Assembly (NCBI GenBank): GCA_029263175.1 | Contig: JAJCXZ010000049.1 | Span: 62,001 to 126,000 of the forward strand | DNA length: 64,000 nt | Direction: 5' to 3' | DNA from: Acidimicrobiales bacterium | GTDB lineage: Bacteria; Actinomycetota; Acidimicrobiia; Acidimicrobiales; Aldehydirespiratoraceae | Shown here: positions 34,136-42,360 of the stretch, in pieces | Layout: each line of letters opens with the position of its first letter | Position numbering within the stretch: the stretch's first letter is position 1 | The notes under the pieces: generated by a model | Database searches by the model: none | Seen by the model: the letters and a program-made list of their open reading frames with translations, nothing else | Told to the model about the DNA's origin: nothing | Position numbers and translations under genes: made by a program

Positions 34136-35380
34136 ATGTTCGAGACGGCGAGGACCGAGTTGGGGCTGGTGGTCACAGAGGGTCTGTCGCGGTCGGGTCT
34201 CGAGTTTCTGGTCGAGGAGTTGTCGTCATTGGAGTCTGTTGTGGTGGCGCGCAAGTTGGCTGTCATGGCATCGATCGATGGACTCGGTGACGGCGGTGTG
34301 GATTCCTCGACGGTGGCTCGCACGCGAGGGAAGTCGTCAGTGCGCAAGGCCAAGCGGTCGGCGAAGACGGCGAAGAAGCTGTCGTCGATGCCCAAGACCA
34401 AACAGAAGCTGGCCGACGGCGACATCTCCGAGGAGCACGCCGATGCCGCGGCCGATGCCGCGGAAGCGGTCGGCGATGCGGGCAAGGCTGATTACGCGTT
34501 GGCCGATGATGCCGAAAAGTCCCCGGCTGACCTGTTCGCCAAGCGGGCTCGCGACTGGGCCGAGAAGCACCGGCCTGATGATGACGGCGACCAACGCAGC
34601 CGGCATCGGCGCAATCGACACCTGCGGAAGTTCGTCTCCAAGGATGATGGGTCGTTCGGGATCTCGGGCACGACCGATAGCGACGAAGGCAGCGAGCTGT
34701 GGGATCTGATCGAGGAAGAAGCCGGTCGTCTGTGGCGCGATGACGGCGGCCGAGGCGCCGATGTGTCGGCGTCTCGGACGGGTGATCAGCGTCGGTGGGA
34801 CGCGTTGCTCGGATTGGTGAAGCGTGGAGGTGGGCGGATGCCGGGCCACAAGTCGGTCAAGGCACCGCATCCGAAGTATCAGGGCCTGTTCACGATACAG
34901 CTCGAGGACTTGTTGCATGGTCCGGCGGCGCAGGCTCGTGGAGAGTTGATCGGGTCGGGGCCGATTCCGCCGAAGGTGTTGTGGCGGATGCTGTGCGATG
35001 CATCACTGACACCGGTGATAGTCGACACCGAGGGTCAGCCGTTGTGGATGGGGCGCGAGATTCGCACCGCCACCGCGGCGCAATGGAAAGCCCTGATCCT
35101 GCGTGACCAAGGTTGTGTGGTGTGTGGCGCGGATCCGTCACGTTGTGAAGCCCATCATGTCGAGTTCTGGGAGCTCGGTGGACCGACCGACATCACCAAC
35201 CTGGTCCTGTTGTGCAGCCACCATCACCACCTGTTGCACGACCACGACCTCGAGTTGGTGACCGTCGATGGCGTCACCAAACTCAGACCCCGGGCCGGGC
35301 CACCGCCGGGTAGGCCGCATCGCGTCGCCCGGCCTGGGCGGAAACGAAACCGCAGCAGCCAACCGACAGCCTCTCGCTGA
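34136..35380 (+). CDS. 13E12-type (DUF222) HNH endonuclease-domain protein
   Basis: 414 residues. The C-terminal HNH-Zn domain (about 322-372) reads RDQGCVVCGADPSRCEAHH, then LGGPTDITNLVLLCSHHHHL. The long charged N-terminal region resembles the REP13E12/DUF222 proteins that are multicopy in mycobacteria and other actinobacteria. In M. tuberculosis some 13E12 members are linked to LexA sites, as I recall. Here the start lies directly behind an SOS promoter. No repeats or att site were recognised around it. Its biological role is not known. Confidence 0.8.
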   Translation: MFETARTELGLVVTEGLSRSGLEFLVEELSSLESVVVARKLAVMASIDGLGDGGVDSSTVARTRGKSSVRKAKRSAKTAKKLSSMPKTKQKLADGDISEEHADAAADAAEAVGDAGKADYALADDAEKSPADLFAKRARDWAEKHRPDDDGDQRSRHRRNRHLRKFVSKDDGSFGISGTTDSDEGSELWDLIEEEAGRLWRDDGGRGADVSASRTGDQRRWDALLGLVKRGGGRMPGHKSVKAPHPKYQGLFTIQLEDLLHGPAAQARGELIGSGPIPPKVLWRMLCDASLTPVIVDTEGQPLWMGREIRTATAAQWKALILRDQGCVVCGADPSRCEAHHVEFWELGGPTDITNLVLLCSHHHHLLHDHDLELVTVDGVTKLRPRAGPPPGRPHRVARPGRKRNRSSQPTASR

Positions 35381-35399
35381 ACCCGCCTCCAGCCGAAGC

Positions 35400-35420
35400 A
35401 GCGCGGGTCAGCGTCGCGCT
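35400..35420. terminator. Weak hairpin between convergent genes
   Basis: AGCGCG (35400-35405) and CGCGCT (35415-35420) can pair around a 9-nt loop, in the 50-bp gap between the HNH gene and the convergent ABC permease. A second possible arm pair is ACCCGC (35381) with GCGGGT (35403). There is no T-tract, so termination is only a possibility. Confidence 0.25.
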
Positions 35421-35430
35421 CAGGTTTGGG

Positions 35431-36219
35431 TCAGGTGAGCAGGAGCTTCTCGATGCGGCGGGCAGTGACGGTGAGGCCGACTACCGCAAGCCCGATGAGG
35501 ACTGCGGCGTGGCCGACCAGGTTGATCGACCATTCGCCGAGATTGGACGCTCGCACGAGGGCGACGCCGTGATAGAGCGGGCTGAGGCGCACTGCCCAAC
35601 CCCAGTCGCCGTAGGTGGCGAGCGGGTAGAAGGTGGTCGAGAACAAGAAGAGCGGCAGCGTCAGCGCCGGCACGTATTCGAAGTCGGCCCAGGTGCGCAT
35701 GTAGGTGGTGCACGCCATGCCCACGGCGGCGAAGACAAAGCCGATCAGGGCGCTGGCCGGCAATGCCATCACGATCCACGGCGAATTCACCATGCCGAGG
35801 GCCCACATGGTGACAAGGAAGGCGCCGGAGTACAGAAGTCCGCGGATGACCGACCAGGTGATTTCGCCGAGGGCGATGTCGGCAGCCGAAAGTGGCGTCG
35901 CCAGCAGCGAGTCGTAGAGCTTGGCCGCCTTCCATTTGTGGAAGACATTCATCGTCGATTCGAAGATGGCGCCGTTCATCGCCGCGGCGGCGAGCAGGCC
36001 CGGGGCCACGAACTCGTCATAGGGCACCGTCTGGCCGTTGATGGTCAGATCGCCCACGAGACTCCCGAGGCCGATGCGGATGGAGAAGAGGTAGAAGAGC
36101 GGCTCGAAGAACCCACTGAAGACCACCATCCATGAGCGGCGGCTCACCATCACCGAACGTTCGACCAGGCGGTGGGGCCGGCGGACGTCGAACAGGACTC
36201 CCGGCACGATTCGGGTCAT
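35431..36219 (-). CDS. ABC-2 type transporter permease
   Basis: 262 residues with six hydrophobic helices. FEPLFYLFSIRIGLGSLVGD near the start and LFSTTFYPLATYGDWGWAVR near the end are typical of NodJ/DrrB-type ABC-2 permeases. The ATG (36219) overlaps the stop of the companion permease (ATGA), so both are translated together. With the ATPase upstream this forms a drug, lipid or polysaccharide exporter. Confidence 0.85.
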   Translation of the reverse strand: MTRIVPGVLFDVRRPHRLVERSVMVSRRSWMVVFSGFFEPLFYLFSIRIGLGSLVGDLTINGQTVPYDEFVAPGLLAAAAMNGAIFESTMNVFHKWKAAKLYDSLLATPLSAADIALGEITWSVIRGLLYSGAFLVTMWALGMVNSPWIVMALPASALIGFVFAAVGMACTTYMRTWADFEYVPALTLPLFLFSTTFYPLATYGDWGWAVRLSPLYHGVALVRASNLGEWSINLVGHAAVLIGLAVVGLTVTARRIEKLLLT

Positions 36220-36998
36220 GGCCACAGCCTCCGACGAATCGTCCTCACGCAGGCAATCCAACCGACCGCGATGTAGGCGGTGAGCACGGCGAGGTGCACG
36301 ACGGCGAGATCGGTGCTCAGCCCGCCGAGCACTGCACCCCGGGTCAATTCGATGGCGTGGAAGAGGGGAGTGGCCCAAGCCACGACCTCGAGGGCATCCG
36401 GCAATTGTGTGATGGGATAGAAGGCGCCACCGAACAAGAACATCGGGATGATGCCGAAGCGAAGAATTGCCGGAAAGCTGTCGGCCTGGGCGCGGCTCGA
36501 GGTCCACGCCGCGATCGGCATGGCGAAGGCGAGACCACAAAGCACGCCGACGAACACCGCCGGGATCAGCCCGAGCGATCGGGTGTCGTCGAACAGGGCG
36601 AGCACGACGGCCACGCCGGTCGATGCGATTGCAGCGCGGGCGCCGAACCGGATGACGAAGCCGGCTGCCACGTCTCGGGGATCGAGGGGGGTGGCCACCA
36701 TCGCGCGATAGGCGTTGCCCCAGGTGAAGCCGTCCATCGTCGACCACAGGGCCTCGCCGCTCGTATTGAACATCGGGGTGGTGGCGATGAGCGCGGTCGC
36801 GTAGAACGCGAAGTACGACGTGCCTTCGAGGATCACCGTCGACCCGGCATTGTCGTCGACCAGGGTGCCGATCCCGAGACCCACGCCCAACAGGTAGAGC
36901 AGTGGCTGCACGAACGCGCCGACGGCATTCGACCGCCATACCTGGCGATAGAGCAGCCAGTCTCGGTAGGCGACGCGAACGGCGGCGGGTGTGCTCAT
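36216..36998 (-). CDS. ABC-2 type transporter permease
   Basis: 260 residues, six hydrophobic helices. GAFVQPLLYLLGVGLGIGTL and LFGGAFYPITQLPDALEVVA mirror the partner permease, with low overall identity, so the exporter is a heterodimer in the membrane. It starts 13 bp after the ATPase stop in the same operon. The exported compound is not predictable. Confidence 0.85.
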   Translation of the reverse strand: MSTPAAVRVAYRDWLLYRQVWRSNAVGAFVQPLLYLLGVGLGIGTLVDDNAGSTVILEGTSYFAFYATALIATTPMFNTSGEALWSTMDGFTWGNAYRAMVATPLDPRDVAAGFVIRFGARAAIASTGVAVVLALFDDTRSLGLIPAVFVGVLCGLAFAMPIAAWTSSRAQADSFPAILRFGIIPMFLFGGAFYPITQLPDALEVVAWATPLFHAIELTRGAVLGGLSTDLAVVHLAVLTAYIAVGWIACVRTIRRRLWP

Positions 36999-37011
36999 CG
37001 GTGACTCCCCA

Positions 37012-37944
37012 CTAATCCACCAGGGTCCGGCCGGTCAGGCGGAGGAACACGTCTTCGAGACTGCTGCGCCGAACGAGTGCGCTGTCGGGGACGACATCGC
37101 GAGCGTGCAGGGCGACAAGCGCGGCTTCGCCGTCGTCGGTGTAGACGAGCAATCGGTCGGGCAGGACCTCGACCCGCTCACTCACAGATTCCGCATCGGC
37201 GATGAACTCGGCGTTGCGGCCCCGACCGAAACGCATCTCCAGGACCTCCCTGGTCGAGTACGTGGTGATCAGATCGCGGGGTGCCCCTTCGGCCACGATC
37301 TTGCCCGCGTCCATCACCACGAGTCGATCGCACAACTGTTCGGCCTCGTCCATGTAGTGCGTGGTGAGCACGAGCGTGCGGCCCTGCTCCTTCAGTTGGT
37401 AGAGCCGATCCCACAGGACGTGGCGGGCCTGGGGGTCGAGCCCCGTCGTGGGCTCATCGAGGATGAGAAGCTCGGGTTCGCTGATCAGCGACCGGGCGAT
37501 GCTGACCCGACGCTTCTGGCCGCCCGACAACGGTTCGACCGTGGACGATGCCTTCTCGGTGAGTTGCACAAAGTCGAGGAGTTCGCCCGCTCGGGTGCGT
37601 GCCTCGGCCTTGCTGATATCGAAGTAACGGGCGTAGATGACGAGGTTCTCGAGGACGGTGAGTTCGTTGTCGAGTTGGTCGAGCTGGGGCACCACGCCCA
37701 TGCGGCTTCGAATGGTGCGGCCGTCCTCGTCGGGATCCAGACCGAAGATTCTCAACGACCCCGCGGTCACCGGCGACACGCATCCGATCATCCGCATGGT
37801 CGACGTCTTGCCCGCGCCGTTGGGTCCGAGGAAGCCGAACGATTCTCCCGGTGCGACTTCGAAGTCGATCCCGTCGACCGCCACGAAGTCCCCGAAGCGC
37901 TTCTTCAACCCGGTGGCTTGGATGAGCGGTGCAGCTGACGACAT
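37012..37944 (-). CDS. ABC exporter ATP-binding protein (DrrA/NodI-like)
   Basis: 310 residues. Walker A is GPNGAGKT (40-47), the signature is LSGGQKRRVSIA, Walker B is LLILDEPTTGLDP, and the switch histidine is in LVLTTHYMDEAEQ. A C-terminal regulatory segment of about 80 residues, including VLPDRLLVYTDDGEAALVAL, is as in DrrA-type proteins. It powers the two permeases encoded downstream. The ATG at 37944 is preceded by TATCGT with 7 nt spacing. Confidence 0.9.
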   Translation of the reverse strand: MSSAAPLIQATGLKKRFGDFVAVDGIDFEVAPGESFGFLGPNGAGKTSTMRMIGCVSPVTAGSLRIFGLDPDEDGRTIRSRMGVVPQLDQLDNELTVLENLVIYARYFDISKAEARTRAGELLDFVQLTEKASSTVEPLSGGQKRRVSIARSLISEPELLILDEPTTGLDPQARHVLWDRLYQLKEQGRTLVLTTHYMDEAEQLCDRLVVMDAGKIVAEGAPRDLITTYSTREVLEMRFGRGRNAEFIADAESVSERVEVLPDRLLVYTDDGEAALVALHARDVVPDSALVRRSSLEDVFLRLTGRTLVD

Positions 37945-37951
37945 CGGCTCG

Positions 37952-37957
37952 ACGATA
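37952..37957 (-). promoter_or_regulatory. Leaderless-type -10 element TATCGT
   Basis: On the minus strand TATCGT is 7 nt before the ATG at 37944 of the exporter ATPase. Confidence 0.4.
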
Positions 37958-38196
37958 ACGGGGTGGGTAAGGATCGAACGTGGATTGGTTTACTCATATC
38001 GATGAATTCACTGGTCGGGTTGCCGCGCTGGGCAACAGTCACGACCTCGAGACGCCTGTGCCGAGACCCGACCAGCGCCGCCATCGACGAGATTTCCCCC
38101 GTCATCTCCGAGGCGGATCCGCATGTCACGGTTCGGGCATAGGCCCTGGAATTGGACCTCTGGCTGTGGCGTCGGACGCCGATGGATCCCGTCGAA

Positions 38197-38228
38197 TATG
38201 ATGGTGATGTGAAGTTGCCCTCGCAACT
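38197..38228 (+). promoter_or_regulatory. Peptide-importer promoter with inverted repeat
   Basis: TATGAT (38197-38202) is a good -10 hexamer; the -35 is unclear. Transcription would start near 38209. AGTTGC-CCTC-GCAACT (38213-38228), a perfect 6-bp inverted repeat, lies just downstream and could be an operator or leader hairpin. A 14-codon frame opens at GTG 38209, exactly 6 nt after the -10, and ends at 38253. Confidence 0.4.
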
Positions 38229-38290
38229 GCGTGAAACTTCTGCCATCCTGTGACGCCTACGCGCCGCTCGGCTCGACACTCGGAGGCAAC

Positions 38291-39298
38291 TTGATCAGCG
38301 AGAGCGTTCTCGAGGTTTCTGATCTCACCACCCGGTTCAACACCCAGGATGGTGTGGTCCACGCGGTCAATGGTGTGAGCTTTGAGCTGCGCGCCGGGGA
38401 ATTCCTCGGCGTGGTCGGCGAGAGCGGTTCGGGCAAGAGCGTGACGATGATGTCGCTACTCAAGCTGATCCCGATGCCGCCCGGCGACATCGTGGGTGGG
38501 GAGGCGATGTTCGAAGGTGCGGACCTTCTCCATCTCGGTCGCGAGGCGCTGCGCAAGGTACGCGGCGGCAAGATCGGTTTCATCTTCCAGGACCCGATGA
38601 CCTCCTTGAACCCGGTGCTGACCATCGGCAAGCAGCTCAGTGAGCCGCTGATCCTTCACCGGAACGCTTCCAAGCGGGAAGCCATCGAGCGCGGCACCGA
38701 ACTCCTCGATCTCGTGGGAATCCCCGACGCGGCGCAGCGAATGAAGGCATACCCTCACGAACTGTCCGGCGGTATGCGCCAACGAGTGATGATCGCCATG
38801 GCGCTTGCCTGCGAACCACAGGTGATCATCGCTGATGAGCCCACCACCGCCCTCGACGTCACCATCCAGGCCCAGATCATCGAAACAGTTCGGGAGCTGC
38901 GCGAAAAGCTCGGCACCGCCGTCATCTGGATCACCCACGATCTCGGTGTGGTGGCGGGTCTCGCTGATCGCGTCATCGTCATGTACGGCGGGGAGATCGT
39001 TGAGCAAGCGCCGGTCAACCACCTCTACGCCCATCCCTCCCATCCATACACGCAAGGCCTTCTGGAGTCGGTCCCCCGGCTCGACCAGAAGGGCCTCGAG
39101 CTCACAAGCATTCCCGGGCAGCCCCCCAGCTTGACGGCCGAACCCGTCGGTTGCTCGTTCGCCCCCCGCTGCAAGTACGCGTTTGATCGCTGCTTGACTG
39201 ACAACCCGACGCTGACCGAAATCGGCGATCCGGTCAACGAACATCTGGTCAAGTGCTGGTGGAACATCGCAGAGGGGAAGGAACGTTATGAGCGCTGA
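38291..39298 (+). CDS. Peptide ABC transporter ATP-binding protein (DppD/OppD)
   Basis: 335 residues from TTG 38291, which follows GGAGG (4 nt spacing, short). An in-frame GTG at 38231 would add 20 residues. Walker A is GESGSGKS (43-50), then [13 protein letters not shown], the signature [17 protein letters not shown], and DEPTTALDV. The C-terminal oligopeptide domain contains [13 protein letters not shown], typical of DppD/OppD. It is the first gene of the importer operon and overlaps the next gene by 11 bp. Confidence 0.9.
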   Translation: MISESVLEVSDLTTRFNTQDGVVHAVNGVSFELRAGEFLGVVGESGSGKSVTMMSLLKLIPMPPGDIVGGEAMFEGADLLHLGREALRKVRGGKIGFIFQDPMTSLNPVLTIGKQLSEPLILHRNASKREAIERGTELLDLVGIPDAAQRMKAYPHELSGGMRQRVMIAMALACEPQVIIADEPTTALDVTIQAQIIETVRELREKLGTAVIWITHDLGVVAGLADRVIVMYGGEIVEQAPVNHLYAHPSHPYTQGLLESVPRLDQKGLELTSIPGQPPSLTAEPVGCSFAPRCKYAFDRCLTDNPTLTEIGDPVNEHLVKCWWNIAEGKERYER

Positions 39299-40310
39299 CG
39301 CACTCACGCAGGCCACCGACGCCGCTGCTTCCCCCGGCGATCGCGAGGTGCTCCTGCGAGTCCGAGACCTCAAGAAGCACTTCCCGATCATGAAGGGCAT
39401 CATCCGTCATCGTGTCGGTGAGGTTCGAGCGGTCGACGGAATCTCCTTCGACATCTACCGCGGTGACACGCTTGGCCTGGTCGGAGAAAGCGGCTGCGGC
39501 AAGTCCACCACCGGCCGAGTGATCCTTCAGCTCGAGGCGGCCACTGAGGGCACGGTGGAGTTCCAGGGCCGAGAACTCACGTCGATGCGCGGCAACGCCC
39601 TACGCAAGGTCCGCCCCCACATGCAGATGGTCTTCCAGGATCCGCATGCATCGCTCAACCCTCGAATGACGGTGGCCTCGATCATCGATGAACCCCTGTT
39701 CGAGCACAACTTCGGGCCGAAGGCCGAGCGCCACGCCTGGATCGAGGAACTCCTTCGGCTCGTCGGTTTGTCGCCCGCCCACGCCAACCGGTACCCGCAT
39801 GAGTTCTCCGGCGGTCAGCGTCAGCGCATCGGTATCGCGAGAGCCATCGCCCTCAATCCCGACTTCGTCGTCTGCGACGAGCCGATCGCGGCGCTCGACG
39901 TGTCGATCCAGGCGCAGGTTGTCAACCTCCTCGAGAAGCTTCAGGACGAACTCAACCTCACCTACCTGTTCATCTCTCATGACCTCTCCATGGTGAGGCA
40001 TCTCGCTGATCGTGTAGCCGTCATGTATCTCGGCAAGATGGTCGAACTCGGCCCCGTCGATGAGCTGTACGACGACCCGCAGCACCCCTACTCCCAGGCG
40101 CTGCATTCCGCGGTGCCATTGCCGAACCCGGTGTCGGAGTCATTCCGCGAGCGGATCATTCTCCAGGGCGACATCCCGAGTCCGGCGAACCCGCCGTCGG
40201 GGTGTTCGTTCCACACGCGGTGCCCGGTCGCACAACCCGAGTGTGCGCAGCGTACGCCCGAGTGGCGCGAGATATCGCCTGATCACTGGGTAGCGTGTCA
40301 CTTTGCGTGA
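39288..40310 (+). CDS. Peptide ABC transporter ATP-binding protein (DppF/OppF)
   Basis: 340 residues. Walker A is GESGCGKS (66-73), the signature is FSGGQRQRIGIARAIAL, Walker B is VVCDEPIAALDVSIQ, and the end is SGCSFHTRCPVAQPEC. It forms the heterodimeric motor with the preceding ATPase. The start ATG lies within the end of that gene, on a separate frame. A 114-bp gap with a palindrome and ribosome site separates it from the binding protein. Confidence 0.9.
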   Translation: MSADALTQATDAAASPGDREVLLRVRDLKKHFPIMKGIIRHRVGEVRAVDGISFDIYRGDTLGLVGESGCGKSTTGRVILQLEAATEGTVEFQGRELTSMRGNALRKVRPHMQMVFQDPHASLNPRMTVASIIDEPLFEHNFGPKAERHAWIEELLRLVGLSPAHANRYPHEFSGGQRQRIGIARAIALNPDFVVCDEPIAALDVSIQAQVVNLLEKLQDELNLTYLFISHDLSMVRHLADRVAVMYLGKMVELGPVDELYDDPQHPYSQALHSAVPLPNPVSESFRERIILQGDIPSPANPPSGCSFHTRCPVAQPECAQRTPEWREISPDHWVACHFA

Positions 40311-40376
40311 ACACTACCGCGCAGTAATGCTGGACTGGCCAGGGGCTAGGTGCTCCCATAGGCTGATAGATCGGGT

Positions 40377-40391
40377 CTCCCAAGTTGGGAG
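40377..40391 (+). promoter_or_regulatory. Perfect palindrome upstream of the binding protein
   Basis: CTCCCAA-G-TTGGGAG is a perfect 7-bp inverted repeat with a one-base centre, 33 bp before the ATG at 40425. It could be an operator for the binding-protein transcript. GGAGGG at 40415-40420 is a strong Shine-Dalgarno. Confidence 0.35.
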
Positions 40392-40424
40392 TACCGAAAA
40401 TGAAAGAACCCACTGGAGGGAACT

Positions 40425-42266
40425 ATGAGTTGGAAAAAACTCTTCGTCCTGCTCGCAGTATTTGCGGTATTCGCCGCAGCCTGCGGATCGGACGATGACT
40501 CGAGCGACGGCGGTGCTGATACCACCACCGACGATTCGACCGATGACTCAACTGACGACTCGACCGATGACAGCTCGACCGATGACACAACCGATGATGC
40601 AGAGCCTGTCGACGACAGCGACGCCCCGGAAGGATCCGTCGCCGGTGAGGGTGGCAACATCCTCATGCTGCAGTGGCAGGCTCCTTCGCAGGCCAACCCC
40701 TACCTGTCGAGTGGCACCAAGGACCTCCTCGCCGGCTCGCTCGTGGTTGAGCCGCTCGCCGAGATCGGTCCCGATGGCGCCCTGATCCCGGCACTCGCCG
40801 CTGAGATCCCGACCGCGGGCAACGGTGGCTTCGCCGCCGATGGCTCCTCGATCACGTGGACCCTGCGCGACGACGTTCTGTGGTCCGACGGCACCCCGTT
40901 CACCTCAGCCGACGTTCTGTTCACCTACAACTACTGCGCCGACGAAGCCACAGGCTGTGCGTCCGACGCGATCCTCGAGATCGCTTCGGTCGTTGCCGAT
41001 GATGACTACACGGTCACCGTCACCTTCAACGAGCCGCAGCCCTACCCGTACAAGTTCGGCGTCTCGTACACCAGCCCGATCCTGCAGGAGGCCCAGATGG
41101 CCGAGTGCATCGGTGCGGCTGCTGTCTCGTGTTCTGAGCAGAACTTCTCGCCGGTCGGTACCGGTCCGTATGTGATCACCGATCTCCGCCCGGAGGACGC
41201 CGTCACGTATGTGATGAACGAGCACTACCGCGGCATCGCCGACGGCAAGCCGTTCTTCGGCACCGTCGAGATCAAGGGTGGCGGCGACGCCGAGTCGGCC
41301 GCACGTTCGGTCCTCGAGGTCGACGAAGCCGACTACGCCTGGAACCTCCAGGTTGCGCCGGAAATCCTTGCCCCGATGGAAGCTGCCGGCAACGGTCGCC
41401 TCGCCTCGGGCTTTACGGCCAACGTCGAGCACATCAACCTGAACCAGACCGACCCCTACGACGACACCCCGTCTGAGGGCGAGCCGCACCCGCTGTTCGT
41501 GGACAACCCCGATCTCCACCGGGCCCTGTCGATCTCCATCAACCGTGACGAGCTCGTCGCTGTCGGCTATGGCCCCACGGGCAACCCGACGTGCAACATC
41601 TGGCCGGTCGGTGCTGAGAACAGCACCAACAACGACTGGTGCCTCACCCAGGACATCGACGGCGCCAACGCCCTGCTCGATGGCCTCGGCTACATGGACA
41701 CCGATGGTGATGGCGTGCGTGAGGCTGATGGCTTCGGTCCGCTGGAATTCGACTACATCACGTCGACCAACGGTGTGCGCCAGAGCAACCAGGAGCTCAT
41801 TGCGAACTACTGGAGCCAGATCGGCGTGAAGGCCAACATGATCAACTCCGATGCCAGCTTGTTCTTCGACGGCACCTGTGCCAGCGATGACTGCATCTGG
41901 AAGTTCTTCTACCCGATGGAGATGTTCACGAATGGTTCGTCGAGCCCGTACGCCGCTGCGTACATGGCCGGCTGGACCTCGGAGCAGATCCCGACATCGG
42001 AGAACGCCTGGGGCACCGACAACATGCCTCGTCTCAACAGCGCTGCGTATGACGCGCTGAACGAAGAGGCCAAGGTGACGTCGCTCGACGATCCTCGCTA
42101 CACCGAGATCATCATCGAGATGAACGACATCGTTTCGACGTCGGCCCTCATCCCGCTGATCCACCGCGCAAGCGCCTCCGCCTGGGGTTCAGACATCCTC
42201 GGCACCGGCGATCTCAACGCCTGGGACAGCGAGTACTACAACATTGAAGACTGGCACCGCGGCTAA
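40425..42266 (+). CDS. Peptide-binding lipoprotein (SBP family 5)
   Basis: 613 residues. A lipoprotein signal peptide ends FAAAC with the lipidated Cys20. An Asp/Thr/Ser-rich linker (21-70) tethers the domain. The SBP_bac_5 domain follows, with WTLRDDVLWSDGTPFTSADV and GVKANMINSDASLFFDGTC. It delivers peptides or other solutes to the Dpp-type importer. The strong ribosome site and the downstream hairpin suggest higher expression than its neighbours, as is usual for binding proteins. Confidence 0.9.
   Translation: MSWKKLFVLLAVFAVFAAACGSDDDSSDGGADTTTDDSTDDSTDDSTDDSSTDDTTDDAEPVDDSDAPEGSVAGEGGNILMLQWQAPSQANPYLSSGTKDLLAGSLVVEPLAEIGPDGALIPALAAEIPTAGNGGFAADGSSITWTLRDDVLWSDGTPFTSADVLFTYNYCADEATGCASDAILEIASVVADDDYTVTVTFNEPQPYPYKFGVSYTSPILQEAQMAECIGAAAVSCSEQNFSPVGTGPYVITDLRPEDAVTYVMNEHYRGIADGKPFFGTVEIKGGGDAESAARSVLEVDEADYAWNLQVAPEILAPMEAAGNGRLASGFTANVEHINLNQTDPYDDTPSEGEPHPLFVDNPDLHRALSISINRDELVAVGYGPTGNPTCNIWPVGAENSTNNDWCLTQDIDGANALLDGLGYMDTDGDGVREADGFGPLEFDYITSTNGVRQSNQELIANYWSQIGVKANMINSDASLFFDGTCASDDCIWKFFYPMEMFTNGSSSPYAAAYMAGWTSEQIPTSENAWGTDNMPRLNSAAYDALNEEAKVTSLDDPRYTEIIIEMNDIVSTSALIPLIHRASASAWGSDILGTGDLNAWDSEYYNIEDWHRG
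40527..40598 (+). repeat. Degenerate TDDS-coding repeat in the lipoprotein linker
   Basis: Residues 35-58 of the binding protein are near-tandem copies of Thr-Asp-Asp-Ser. The codons vary between copies, so this is an old low-complexity linker rather than a slippable microsatellite. Confidence 0.7.
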
Positions 42267-42290
42267 GCGGTTCTAGCTCATCGCAGTGAT

Positions 42291-42322
42291 GAGGTGGTGG
42301 GGGCTTCGGCCCCCACCACCTC
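42291..42322 (+). terminator. GC-rich UUCG hairpin after the binding-protein gene
   Basis: GAGGTGGTGGGGGC and GCCCCCACCACCTC pair perfectly (14 bp) around a TTCG tetraloop. No T-tract follows. The position between the binding-protein and permease genes fits partial termination or 3' protection of the binding-protein mRNA. Confidence 0.75.
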
Positions 42323-42360
42323 ACACGCTGTAGGCAAGCCAGTGGGGGAGTCAGAAGCAG

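Larger units (their letters stand above)
37945..38290. other. 346-bp divergent intergenic region
   Basis: This is the only gene-free stretch above 300 bp. It carries the promoter of the exporter (minus strand) and that of the peptide importer (plus strand). A 73-codon plus-strand open frame (37980-38201) has no ribosome site or recognisable product and is not called. The middle part shows no repeat, tRNA or other structure that I can recognise. Confidence 0.5.

Noticed and set aside
37980-38201. 73-codon plus-strand frame in the large intergenic region
   Set aside because: No ribosome site, no similarity recognised, and it overlaps the importer promoter.
40527-40598. Possible phase-variable repeat in the lipoprotein linker
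   Set aside because: Codons differ between copies, so slippage is not expected; it is a low-complexity linker.
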